Shown here piece by piece: positions 38,323 through 46,340 of a DNA stretch of 64,000 nucleotides; within the stretch, counting starts at the first letter, position 1, and every line of letters begins with the position of its first letter. Source of the stretch: Cupriavidus campinensis. Its GTDB lineage: Bacteria; Pseudomonadota; Gammaproteobacteria; Burkholderiales; Burkholderiaceae. A program made the position numbers and the translations under genes. The stretch spans positions 1-64,000 of the forward strand of contig NZ_CAJPVH010000027.1 in NCBI RefSeq assembly GCF_905397395.1. Direction: 5' to 3'. The notes under the pieces were generated by a model. That model did not search any database. It had not been told where the DNA came from and saw nothing but the letters and a program-made list of their open reading frames with translations.

Positions 38323-39123
38323 ATGGCCACCGAACCGCGCGGCGCCAAGCCGCCCTATCCCGAATACACGATCGATGAACTGGCGCGCGCGGCCGGCACC
38401 ACGGTGCGCAATATCCGCTCGTACCAGGATCGCGGCCTGATCGATCCGCCCGAGCGGCGCGGCCGGGTCGGCATCTACACGCAAACCCATCTCGGGCGCC
38501 TTCGCCTGATCCATCACCTGCTGGCGCGCGGCTACACGCTCGCCAACATCATGGAGCTGCTCAAGGCCATCGTCGAAGGCCACGACCTGCGCTCCATCCT
38601 CGGCCTGGAGACGGCCATCAGCAGCCCGTGGAACAGCGAGGCGCCGCACCACTATTCCTACCTCGCGCTGGCCCGGCTGTTCGGCCGCGCGGTGTCGCGC
38701 CCGGCGCTGGCCAAGGCCATCGCGCTGGGGCTGCTGGAGCCGGACGGCTTCGGCTACCTCGCGCGCAGCCCGCGCGCGCTGATGGCCGGGGCGGAGATCG
38801 CCCGGGCCGGCTTTGGGCTGGAAGACGTGCTGGACATCATCGAGCATTCCCGCAGCCACTTCCAGGCCGTGTCCGACCGCATCGTCGGCATGGTCGTGCG
38901 CGAGCTGGACCGCTTTGGCGAGGGCCAGCTCCCGCCGCCGGCCGAGGTGCCCCGGCTGGTGGACATCCTCTGGCGCATCCGCCCGCTGGCGATGGTGGCC
39001 GTGGAGACCGAGATGATGCGTGCGCTGGAGATCTCGGCCAACAAGTACCTCGGGGACCGCGTCGCCGCGATCCTCGAACACCTGCACGATCCCGCCGAAC
39101 CGCCCAACGAGCCCCGCGACTAG
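38323..39123 (+). CDS. MerR-family transcriptional regulator
   Basis: A 266-residue MerR regulator. The N-terminal winged helix is canonical: YTIDELARAAGTTVRNIRSY, then QDRGLIDPPERRGRVGIY. The long C-terminal domain of about 180 residues has no metal-binding Cys cluster, so it more probably senses an organic ligand. It is convergent with the PF10118 gene, their stop codons sharing a CTAG, and thus sits at the end of the four-gene catabolic operon. In related clusters a MerR gene of this type accompanies the SDR, hydrolase and BVMO genes, so it probably regulates them. Confidence 0.88.
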   Translation: MATEPRGAKPPYPEYTIDELARAAGTTVRNIRSYQDRGLIDPPERRGRVGIYTQTHLGRLRLIHHLLARGYTLANIMELLKAIVEGHDLRSILGLETAISSPWNSEAPHHYSYLALARLFGRAVSRPALAKAIALGLLEPDGFGYLARSPRALMAGAEIARAGFGLEDVLDIIEHSRSHFQAVSDRIVGMVVRELDRFGEGQLPPPAEVPRLVDILWRIRPLAMVAVETEMMRALEISANKYLGDRVAAILEHLHDPAEPPNEPRD

Positions 39124-39992
39124 GCCGCGCTGCGGATCGACGGCGCGCGCGTGCTGGCCCCGGCCTGCAGCGCGGTCTGCTCGATTTCTTCGATCAGCGG
39201 CCCGATCCGGTTCAGCTCGGCCCGGTTGTCCTCGTCCCATGGATGGAAACCCGGCCGGAAGTAGTCGAACCATTCCGGGATCATCTTGCGCAGCACGCCC
39301 GGCGCGCCCCACAGGAAGTTGACCACCCCGCCGAAGCCGAGCAGCTTGTGGCGGCAGGTCTTGTCCGCCATCACCAGCCGCACATGGAACACGAACACCA
39401 GCGCCCAGAACGTGACCGTGGTGGTCAGCATGGTGAACGCGCGCAGCAGGTAGCGATACGGGCCGGGCTTCATCACGGCGTTCCAGACGTCGTAGGCAAC
39501 GGCCTTGTGCTCGGTTTCCTCGAGCGCGTGCCAGGTCCACACCTGCCGGTAACCGGGCTCGGAGCGGCCCATGTGGCGCGGGTCGGACAGCATGCCGCCG
39601 GCCAGCATCGCCGTGTAGTGCTCCAGCGCGATGGTGTGCGCCAGCTGCCACGAGTGCGGCAGGATCTTGCGCAGCAAATTCAACAGTTTTGCTACAAAGT
39701 TGTCGAGCTGGCTTGCCGGCAGGCCCGCATCGTCGAGCAGCCGGTTATAGAGGATGTGCTCGCGCGTGTGCATGGCTTCCTGGCCGATGAAGCCCGCCAC
39801 GGCGCGTTTCAGCGCCGGGTCGGTGAGCTGGTCGCGGTAGTGGCGCACGCTGTCCATGAAGAAGCGCTCGCCGGCCGGGAAGAAGATCGACAGCGCGTTG
39901 ATGAAATGGGTGACGTGGGGGCCGCGCTCGTGCCAGTCGCTGATGCGGGCTGGCGGGAGGTGCGGATGCACGTCGCGACGGACTGGCATCAT
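39120..39992 (-). CDS. PF10118 family protein (predicted metal-dependent hydrolase, ferritin-like diiron)
   Basis: A 290-residue protein of the PF10118 family, annotated as metal-dependent hydrolase but with an all-helical, ferritin-like pattern. Metal-ligand candidates are in IGQEAMHTREH, ALEHYTAM and HALEETEHKAVAYD, forming E-x-x-H pairs that fit a diiron centre. Two hydrophobic stretches near the C-terminus could associate with membrane. The start ATGATG has GGAG eight bases upstream and overlaps the end of the alpha/beta hydrolase gene. It is the last gene of the BVMO-SDR-hydrolase operon. An oxidative role is an inference from the fold. Confidence 0.8.
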   Translation of the reverse strand: MMPVRRDVHPHLPPARISDWHERGPHVTHFINALSIFFPAGERFFMDSVRHYRDQLTDPALKRAVAGFIGQEAMHTREHILYNRLLDDAGLPASQLDNFVAKLLNLLRKILPHSWQLAHTIALEHYTAMLAGGMLSDPRHMGRSEPGYRQVWTWHALEETEHKAVAYDVWNAVMKPGPYRYLLRAFTMLTTTVTFWALVFVFHVRLVMADKTCRHKLLGFGGVVNFLWGAPGVLRKMIPEWFDYFRPGFHPWDEDNRAELNRIGPLIEEIEQTALQAGASTRAPSIRSAA

Positions 39993-40984
39993 GATGTGAG
40001 CTCCTTGGTGGCGGACGGGACGCCGGCGGCGTCCAGGAACGGCAGGAGGTCGGCCGCCACGCGCTGCGGGTCTTCCTCCATCGGGATATGGCCCAGGCCG
40101 GCGTAGCGGCGCAGGGTGGCATTGGGCAGCCGCGCCAGGAAGGCGTCGGCGTGCGTGGGCGGAATCCAGCGGTCGCGCTCGCCCCACAGCACCAGCGTCG
40201 GCGCGCGCACGCCGGCCAGCAGGTCGGTGGCGAGGTCGGCGAAATCGAGCTTCGGCACCATCCGGCCGATGGCCTCGCGGCTGCCCTCCGCATAGAAGAA
40301 ATCGACATAGCGCCGGAAGGTGGCCTCGGGCACGCGGGAGGCGTCGCCGTACACATCGCGCGTGGCCGCCCGGATGATCCACTCGGGCAGCAGGCGCGGC
40401 GCGGACCAGCGCACCAGCGCGTGGCGGAACAGATCTATATAGATAGGCAGTTGCATCGGGAACCCGGCGGCGTCGATCAGCACCAGCCGGTTGACCAGCG
40501 ACGGGCGGCGCACGGCGAGGTCCCAGGCGATCAGCCCGCCCAGCGAGTTGCCGATCAGCGTGGCGCGCGAGACCTGCACGGCGGCCAGGAAGGCGTCGAT
40601 GAAGTCTCGGTAGACGTGGATGTCCATCGTCACCACACGGCCGCGCGCGTCGCGCAGCGGGCCGGTCAGGCCGAACGGGGCGATGTCGAGCCGCAGCACG
40701 CGGTAGCGCTGGCGCAGCGCCGGCATCAGCCCTTCCCAGGTGTGCAGGGACGCGCCGAAACCATGGATCAGCACCAGTGGCTCGCCCTCGGGCACGCCCT
40801 CCTCGGTGTAGTGAACCAGCGCGCCCATCACCTGCACCCAGCGCGATGCCGGCAGTGCGTAGCGCCGCGCCAGCGTGGCGCGGGAGAGGCTGAAGAAGCC
40901 CACCCGCCCCTGCCCGAACCAGCGCGTAAACGCGCCCGGCGGCGCCTGCAGCGCGGCTTCCCGCGGCAACGCGGCGCGGGTCAT
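39989..40984 (-). CDS. Alpha/beta hydrolase (esterase type)
   Basis: A 331-residue serine hydrolase. The oxyanion region is LVLIHGFGASLHTWEG, the nucleophile elbow GNSLGG with Ser147, the acid in LWGERDRWIP and the His in YAGLGHIPMEEDP. Residues 1-50 add a helical N-terminal extension. It overlaps the SDR gene by four bases (ATGA) and precedes the PF10118 gene, so it belongs to the four-gene operon. A lactone or ester produced by the adjacent Baeyer-Villiger monooxygenase is its likely substrate, by pathway logic rather than by sequence. Confidence 0.88.
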   Translation of the reverse strand: MTRAALPREAALQAPPGAFTRWFGQGRVGFFSLSRATLARRYALPASRWVQVMGALVHYTEEGVPEGEPLVLIHGFGASLHTWEGLMPALRQRYRVLRLDIAPFGLTGPLRDARGRVVTMDIHVYRDFIDAFLAAVQVSRATLIGNSLGGLIAWDLAVRRPSLVNRLVLIDAAGFPMQLPIYIDLFRHALVRWSAPRLLPEWIIRAATRDVYGDASRVPEATFRRYVDFFYAEGSREAIGRMVPKLDFADLATDLLAGVRAPTLVLWGERDRWIPPTHADAFLARLPNATLRRYAGLGHIPMEEDPQRVAADLLPFLDAAGVPSATKELTS

Positions 40985-41874
40985 GCGCGCTCTCCTTCGC
41001 TGGCCGCCGCCGGCGTGCCGTCTGGCATCAGCGCCTTGCGCTTGCGGCGCGTCTCGCGCACCACCAGCGACTGGTACGCCGCCGGCAGCAGGCGCGCCAT
41101 GGCGTCTGCCGCGTAGGCATCGGGCCCCACCAGCACGCGCCGCTTGTTGGCGCGCACGCCATCCAGGATGATGCCGGCGGCCTTCTCGGGCGTGGTGATG
41201 AAGAACTTCTCGAACTCCTCGCGCCCCTGCTGGGCGTCGCGCACGAGCAGGCCGTTCACGCTGGGCGAGACGCGGCTGGCGCGCGCGATATTGGTCTTGA
41301 TGCCGCCCGGGTGCACGGTGGTGGCCGAGACGCCGCAGTCCATCAGGTCGAGTTCCTGCCGCAGCGACTCCGTGAAGCCGCGCACCGCGTACTTGCTGGC
41401 GTTGTAGGCGCCCATGCCGGGCTGCGCGAACAGGCCGAACACGCTCGAGGTATTGACGATGTGGCCCTCGCCGCTGGCCTTGAGATGCGGCAGGAAGGCC
41501 TTCGTGCCGTGGACCACGCCCCAGAAGTTGATGCCGATGATCCAGTCGAGGTCGTCGTACTGCATGCCGTCCACGGTGCTGGACAGCGCCACGCCGGCGT
41601 TGTTGAAGATCAGGTTGACGCGGCCATGCGCGGCGGCCACGTCGTCCGCCCAGGCATGGACGGCAGCGCGGTCCGCCACATCGACGATATGTGTTGTTAC
41701 CGTCACGCCAGGTGCATGGCGCGCGACCTGGGCGGCGGTTTCCGCCAGCCCCGCCTCGTTGCAATCGGATATGGCCACGTGGCAGCCTTCCTGCGCGAGC
41801 TGGATCGCCAGGCATCGGCCCATGCCCGAACCGGCGCCGGTGATGGCGGCCACCTTGTTTCGAAACACCTTCAT
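40981..41874 (-). CDS. Short-chain dehydrogenase/reductase
   Basis: A 297-residue SDR. The nucleotide motif TGAGSGMG (12-19) and acid Asp37 after the second strand suggest NAD(H) use. The catalytic residues Ser143/144, Tyr157 and Lys161 are in NTSSVFG and YNASKYAVRGF. NNAG is at 91-94. It is longer than the classical 250, with a C-terminal extension of about 45 residues ending in basic and acidic runs. It is second in the operon, 30 bases after the BVMO gene. It probably oxidises an alcohol to the ketone that the BVMO then oxygenates. Confidence 0.9.
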   Translation of the reverse strand: MKVFRNKVAAITGAGSGMGRCLAIQLAQEGCHVAISDCNEAGLAETAAQVARHAPGVTVTTHIVDVADRAAVHAWADDVAAAHGRVNLIFNNAGVALSSTVDGMQYDDLDWIIGINFWGVVHGTKAFLPHLKASGEGHIVNTSSVFGLFAQPGMGAYNASKYAVRGFTESLRQELDLMDCGVSATTVHPGGIKTNIARASRVSPSVNGLLVRDAQQGREEFEKFFITTPEKAAGIILDGVRANKRRVLVGPDAYAADAMARLLPAAYQSLVVRETRRKRKALMPDGTPAAASEGERA

Positions 41875-41904
41875 GCGGGTCTCCTCTTCTTTTTGCGTGG
41901 GTGG

Positions 41905-43548
41905 CTAGACGCGGATCGCGTCGGCGTCTTCGGGCTGCGGCAGCCCGGCTGGCTGCCGCGCCGGCCAGCGCTCGTAGTCGGCCGGCTGGAAAGACTGCGT
42001 GGCGCGGCGGAACTGCCAGGTGAAGCCCGGCCACAGCGTGGTGTTCTTGCCGTTGCGCGGGTCGATGTACCAACTGGCGCAGCCGCCGGCGCTCCAGATG
42101 GCGTGGCCAAGCTTCTGCTGGATGTTGTGGTTGAACGCGGCCTGCACGGGTGGGCGCACGTCCACGGCCTGGAGGCGGGCCTGGCGCATGTGGCGCAGGG
42201 CATCGAGCACGTAGTTCACCTGTGACTCGATCATGAACACCATCGAGCTGTGGCCCAGCCCGGTGTTCGGGCCGACGATCAGGAACAGGTTCGGGAAGCC
42301 GGCCACGGCGGTGCCGAGGTAGGCCTGCGCGCCGTCGCGCCAGGCGTCGAGCAGGTCTTCGCCGTCACGGCCGACGATCACGCCGCGCGGCAGCGGGTCC
42401 GTGGCGTGGAAGCCGGTGCCGAGGATGATGCAGTCCGCCGGGCGGCGCGTGCCGTCGCGCATGACGATGGCGTCCGCCTCGACGTGGTCGATGCCGGTGG
42501 TCACCACCTCCACGTTGGGCCGCGTCAGCGCCGGGTAGTAATCGTTCGAAATCAGCACGCGCTTGCAGCCGATGGTGTAGTCCGGCGTCAGCGTGGCGCG
42601 CAGCATCGGGTCCGGCACCTGCCGCCGGAGGTGGCGGCGCGCGATGCGCTCCACCGCCTTCATCAGCTTGGGATGGAGCACGAAGCCGAGCACGCGCGAT
42701 TCGAGCATCCAGTAGATCCCCGTGCGCGCCAGCGCCTGCGTGAAGGGCAGGTGGCGGAACAGCCAGCGCTCGGCGGCGGAGACCGGCCGGTCCGGCTTCG
42801 GCATGATCCACGGCGGGGTGCGCTGGTAGAGGTCGAGCTGATCGACGAGCGGCGCGATCTGCGGCACGAACTGGATTGCGCTGGCGCCGGTGCCGATCAC
42901 GGCGACGCGCTTGCCGGCCAGCGGATAGTCGTGGCGCCACTGCTGCGAGTGGAACATCGCGCCCGTAAAGGTATCGAGGCCGGGAATATCGGGGATCGAT
43001 GGCCGGCTCAGGCCGCCCATCCCCGACACCAGCACGCGCGCACGCACGCGCCGCCCATCGGCCATGCGCAGGCGCCAGCAGCCTGCCGGGGCATCCCAGG
43101 TGGCCTGCTGGAGCGCGTGGCCGAGGCGCAGGTGGGGGCGCAGGCCGAAGCGGTCCGTGCAGTGTTCCAGGTAGGCGCGGATTTCCGGCTGGGTCGAGAA
43201 CATGCGCGACCAGTCCGGGTTCGGGGCGAACGAGAACGAATAGAGGTGCGATTGCACGTCGCAGGCGCAGCCGGGGTAGTGGTTGTCGCGCCAGGTGCCG
43301 CCCACCGCCCCCGCCTGCTCGAAGATCAGGAAATCTTCCTCGCCGGACTGCTTGAGGCGAATGGCCATGCCCAGGCCGGCAAAGCCGCTGCCGATGATGG
43401 CGATGTCGCAGGTGACTTCGGTGCCTAGACCGGCCGGCAGATCCACGGGTGCGTTCATAAGGGGCGTTCCGGTGGGTGCGCTGGCGGCGCCGGCTGGCGG
43501 CGGCTCGTTAGCGACACCGTTGATTGTGACATTGGTCGATGTCATCAT
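41905..43548 (-). CDS. Flavin-containing (Baeyer-Villiger type) monooxygenase
   Basis: A 547-residue class B flavin monooxygenase. The FAD motif is GSGFAG (53-58), the NADPH motif GTGASA (219-224), and the BVMO fingerprint FTGAMFHSQQWRHD lies at 194-207. It inserts oxygen next to a ketone to form an ester or lactone. The first 45 residues are a flexible extension rich in Pro, Ala and Gly. It heads the operon, with the SDR, hydrolase and PF10118 genes following. The set resembles the mymA operon of mycobacteria in composition. The promoter region of 226 bases is shared with the divergent GMC pair. Confidence 0.91.
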   Translation of the reverse strand: MMTSTNVTINGVANEPPPAGAASAPTGTPLMNAPVDLPAGLGTEVTCDIAIIGSGFAGLGMAIRLKQSGEEDFLIFEQAGAVGGTWRDNHYPGCACDVQSHLYSFSFAPNPDWSRMFSTQPEIRAYLEHCTDRFGLRPHLRLGHALQQATWDAPAGCWRLRMADGRRVRARVLVSGMGGLSRPSIPDIPGLDTFTGAMFHSQQWRHDYPLAGKRVAVIGTGASAIQFVPQIAPLVDQLDLYQRTPPWIMPKPDRPVSAAERWLFRHLPFTQALARTGIYWMLESRVLGFVLHPKLMKAVERIARRHLRRQVPDPMLRATLTPDYTIGCKRVLISNDYYPALTRPNVEVVTTGIDHVEADAIVMRDGTRRPADCIILGTGFHATDPLPRGVIVGRDGEDLLDAWRDGAQAYLGTAVAGFPNLFLIVGPNTGLGHSSMVFMIESQVNYVLDALRHMRQARLQAVDVRPPVQAAFNHNIQQKLGHAIWSAGGCASWYIDPRNGKNTTLWPGFTWQFRRATQSFQPADYERWPARQPAGLPQPEDADAIRV

Positions 43549-43687
43549 AGGTAGCGCTTGCGGGCCGGGTCAATCCGATGGCTTGAAGAATTGCTCTATT
43601 TTTGGGGGATTTCCAGCGTCTTAGCCGTCACATGAAACGGCGACGCAGCGATGGGCGCAGCAGTGGGTACGGCTGTCATCCGCGCGT

Positions 43688-43716
43688 TTGAAACCGAAGG
43701 GGAAGTCAAAATTATT
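43688..43716 (+). promoter_or_regulatory. Candidate promoter for the GMC oxidase operon
   Basis: TTGAAA, then 17 bases, then ATTATT. The surrounding AT-rich patch (43701-43720) stands out in the otherwise GC-rich gap between the divergent operons. The -10 match is weak. Confidence 0.3.
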
Positions 43717-43774
43717 TTCGGCCGCTTCGGCAGAATCGCAACGCAGCGACAACAAGAACAACCGGAGACACCGC

Positions 43775-44401
43775 ATGCCCCGACCGGCGACCACCGCCCC
43801 ACCCCGCGCCCAACGTCCCTCAAGATCCTCAAGGCCATCAAGGCCCTCAAGGCCATCACGCCGCGCGTTCCTGCAGGTTGGTGCCGGCTTCTCGGCGGCC
43901 ATCGCCTGCTCGGCGCTGTTCCCCACGCTGACCGGCTGCACGCCCGCCGATGCGCCGCCGCAGGCCGGCATGGCGTTCCTGCGTCCGGCCGATGTGACCC
44001 TGTTCCGCGCCCTGCTGCCCGCCATCGCCAGCGACCTGGCCGCGGCGGACGCCGCCACGCGCGAGACGCGGCTGGCCGCCGCCGTGAAGAACATCGACAG
44101 GACCATCGCCGCGATGGACCAGAACGGGCGCGGGGAACTGCGCAAGCTGCTCGACCTGTTGGCCAGCACGCCGCTGCGCTGGGCCGTGGCGGGCGTTCGG
44201 TCGCCGTGGGAGCAGGCCACGCCCGATGCGGTGCGCGCCTTCCTCGCACGCTGGCGCGCCAGCCGTTTCGAGACGCTCAACGCGGGCGGCGTGGTGCTGG
44301 TCAAGCTGGCCAGCGTCGCCTACTTCGTGCTGCCGGGCACCTGGGCCGCGAGCGGCTATCCCGGCCCGAATCCCGCGGTCTATCGCGCCCTCCACAGCTA
44401 A
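43775..44401 (+). CDS. Tat-exported small subunit/partner of GMC oxidoreductase
   Basis: A 208-residue protein with a twin-arginine signal, SRRAFLQVGAG, then a hydrophobic stretch and a Cys in LTGC that could be a lipobox. The mature region (ALLPAIASDLAAADAATR, then RSPWEQATPDAVRAFLARW) looks like the small subunit that accompanies GMC dehydrogenases such as gluconate 2-dehydrogenase, or LaoB of the Pseudomonas long-chain alcohol system. The signal is preceded by an Arg-Pro-Ser repeat from 9-base units. GGAG lies before the ATG at 43775. The oxidase gene begins 12 bases downstream, so the two are probably co-expressed. Confidence 0.75.
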   Translation: MPRPATTAPPRAQRPSRSSRPSRPSRPSRRAFLQVGAGFSAAIACSALFPTLTGCTPADAPPQAGMAFLRPADVTLFRALLPAIASDLAAADAATRETRLAAAVKNIDRTIAAMDQNGRGELRKLLDLLASTPLRWAVAGVRSPWEQATPDAVRAFLARWRASRFETLNAGGVVLVKLASVAYFVLPGTWAASGYPGPNPAVYRALHS

Positions 44402-44412
44402 GGCTCCCGCTC

Positions 44413-46008
44413 ATGGCCATCGACGATATTTACAGTGCCGGCATCGCGTCCGGCTGGAAGGTGCTGGACGCCGCCACGTTCACCGCGCCGCGCACGCTCG
44501 ACGCCGACGTGGCGATCATCGGCACCGGCGCGGGCGGCGGCATCGCCGCCGAAATCCTCAGCGAGGCGGGCCTGCGGGTGCTGCTGCTCGAGGAAGGCGG
44601 GCTGCATACCTCGAACAGCTTCCGGGACATGGACGAGGCGCGCGCCTATCGCGATCTCTACCAGGAGGCGGCCGCCCGGGCGACGGCGGACGGCGCCATC
44701 GCCGTGCTGCAGGGCCGCTCGGTGGGCGGCAGCACCACGGTCAACTGGTCGTCCAGCTTCCGCACGCCGCCCCGCACGCTGGCGCACTGGGCCAGCGAGC
44801 ACGCGGTGACAGGCCACAGCGAGGCGGACATGGCGCCGTGGTTCGCGCGCATCGAGGCCCGCCTCGGCATGGCGCCGTGGGCGATGGCGCCGAATCCGAA
44901 CAACGCGGTGCTCAAGCGCGGCTGCGACCAGCTCGGCTGGGAATCGCACGTGATTCCGCGCAATGTGAAGGGCTGCTGGAACTCGGGCTATTGCGGCTTC
45001 GGCTGCCCGGTCAACGCCAAGCAGTCGATGCTGGTGTCGACGATTCCCAACGCGCTCGCCCATGGCGCCACGCTGGTGCACCGGGTGCGGGTGCGCAAGC
45101 TCGACCATGACGGCAAGGCCGTGCACGGGCTGACCGGCGAGGCCCTCGGCTTCGACGGCTATACGCCGACCGGCGTCACGCTGAGCGTGCGGGCGCGTCA
45201 CGTAGTGGTGGCGGGCGGGGCCATCAACTCGCCAGCGCTGCTGCTGCGCTCGGGGGTGCCGGACCCGCACGATCTTGTCGGCCGTCGCACGTTTATTCAT
45301 CCGGTGAATCTGAGCATCGCAGAAATGCCTGAGCTTATTGAACCGTACTATGGCGCGCCCCAATCCATCGCCTCGGACGAATTTCAATGGCGCAATGGCA
45401 CCACTGGTCCGATGGGCTACAAGCTGGAGGTACCGCCGATGTTCCCGGGCATCAGCGCCGGCGTGCTCAACAACTTTGGCGATGCGCTGCGCCGCGAGAT
45501 GGCCGCGTTGCCCCATACCAACGCCATGCTGGCGCTGTTGCGCGACGGCTTCGTGCCGGACAGCCCGGGCGGGCGGGTGCGCGTGGCCGACGATGGCAGC
45601 CCGGTGCTGGAGTACGCCCTGAGCGACTACGTCTGGGACGGCGTGCGCCGCGCCTGGCTGAGCATGGCCGAGGCCCAGTTCGCGGCCGGCGCCAAACGGG
45701 TGCGCCCGGCCCACCTGGACGCCGCCTGGTACACCAGTTGGCCGCAGGCGCGCGATGCCATCCAGACCCTGCCCCTGAAGCCGTTCCGCGCCCTGCTGTT
45801 TACCGCCCACCTGATGGGCGGCTGCGCGATGAGCGACGATCCGGCGCGCGGCGTGGTGGACAGCCAGGGCCGGCATCATCATTTGTCCAATTTGTCTGTG
45901 TTGGACGGGTCAGTGTTTCCGACCAGCATCGGGGCGAATCCCCAGTTGTCAGTTTTCGCATTGACGGCGCAAAATGTTATGTCGCTGTCAGCTCGCATCA
46001 CGGCGTGA
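44413..46008 (+). CDS. GMC-family FAD-dependent alcohol oxidoreductase
   Basis: A 531-residue GMC oxidoreductase. The FAD dinucleotide motif is IIGTGAGGGIAAE (35-47), followed by LLLEEGG, and the GMC loop GRSVGGSTTVNW. A cysteine-rich stretch (GCWNSGYCGFGCPVNAKQS) is typical of the long-chain alcohol oxidase subgroup. The C-terminal part has LMGGCAMSDDPARGVVD and DGSVFPTSIGANP, which hold the catalytic His/Asn region. It lacks its own signal, so it may be exported with the Tat partner or work at the inner membrane. With that partner and the downstream TetR gene the layout resembles laoA-laoB-laoR, but no aldehyde dehydrogenase (laoC) is present. Confidence 0.9.
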   Translation: MAIDDIYSAGIASGWKVLDAATFTAPRTLDADVAIIGTGAGGGIAAEILSEAGLRVLLLEEGGLHTSNSFRDMDEARAYRDLYQEAAARATADGAIAVLQGRSVGGSTTVNWSSSFRTPPRTLAHWASEHAVTGHSEADMAPWFARIEARLGMAPWAMAPNPNNAVLKRGCDQLGWESHVIPRNVKGCWNSGYCGFGCPVNAKQSMLVSTIPNALAHGATLVHRVRVRKLDHDGKAVHGLTGEALGFDGYTPTGVTLSVRARHVVVAGGAINSPALLLRSGVPDPHDLVGRRTFIHPVNLSIAEMPELIEPYYGAPQSIASDEFQWRNGTTGPMGYKLEVPPMFPGISAGVLNNFGDALRREMAALPHTNAMLALLRDGFVPDSPGGRVRVADDGSPVLEYALSDYVWDGVRRAWLSMAEAQFAAGAKRVRPAHLDAAWYTSWPQARDAIQTLPLKPFRALLFTAHLMGGCAMSDDPARGVVDSQGRHHHLSNLSVLDGSVFPTSIGANPQLSVFALTAQNVMSLSARITA

Positions 46009-46340
46009 TGAGACTGGCGGCGGCCCGCTCGGGGGGGCGGTAGTCGTTGGGTTGGGGATCGCGCAGCGCAGGCAAACCGCCGCCAGGCTTGGCATGACAA
46101 GGCATGGCGGGGGCGCGGCGACTGTGGCGACCCTACGGATTCGCGTAGGTTTTCTGCCTGGCGGATCGGTACTCGCGGTCTAGAGGAACTCTTCGAAAAT
46201 TGCACTTGTGAAACAGTCGAGGCGGTGAAGTAGGCTTCGTACAACCGTTTCAAGCATCCGTACGCCAGCAGAGCAACGGAGCGACAGTGGTAGTGGATAT
46301 TTGCAGGGGTCCACAGCAGTAATTTTGCGAGAGACACCCC
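46009..46340. other. Intergenic region upstream of tetR, no gene seen
   Basis: This 332-base stretch has no supported frame. The part from about 46190 to 46340 is AT-richer than its surroundings and should hold the tetR promoter. I looked for a convincing dyad operator and did not find one. Confidence 0.55.

Noticed and set aside
35202..38378. A 1,058-codon open frame on the plus strand antisense to the M14, Bug and LysR genes
   Set aside because: It is rich in His, Arg, Gly and Ala without any domain pattern and lies opposite three well-supported genes. Long antisense frames are expected in DNA this GC-rich.
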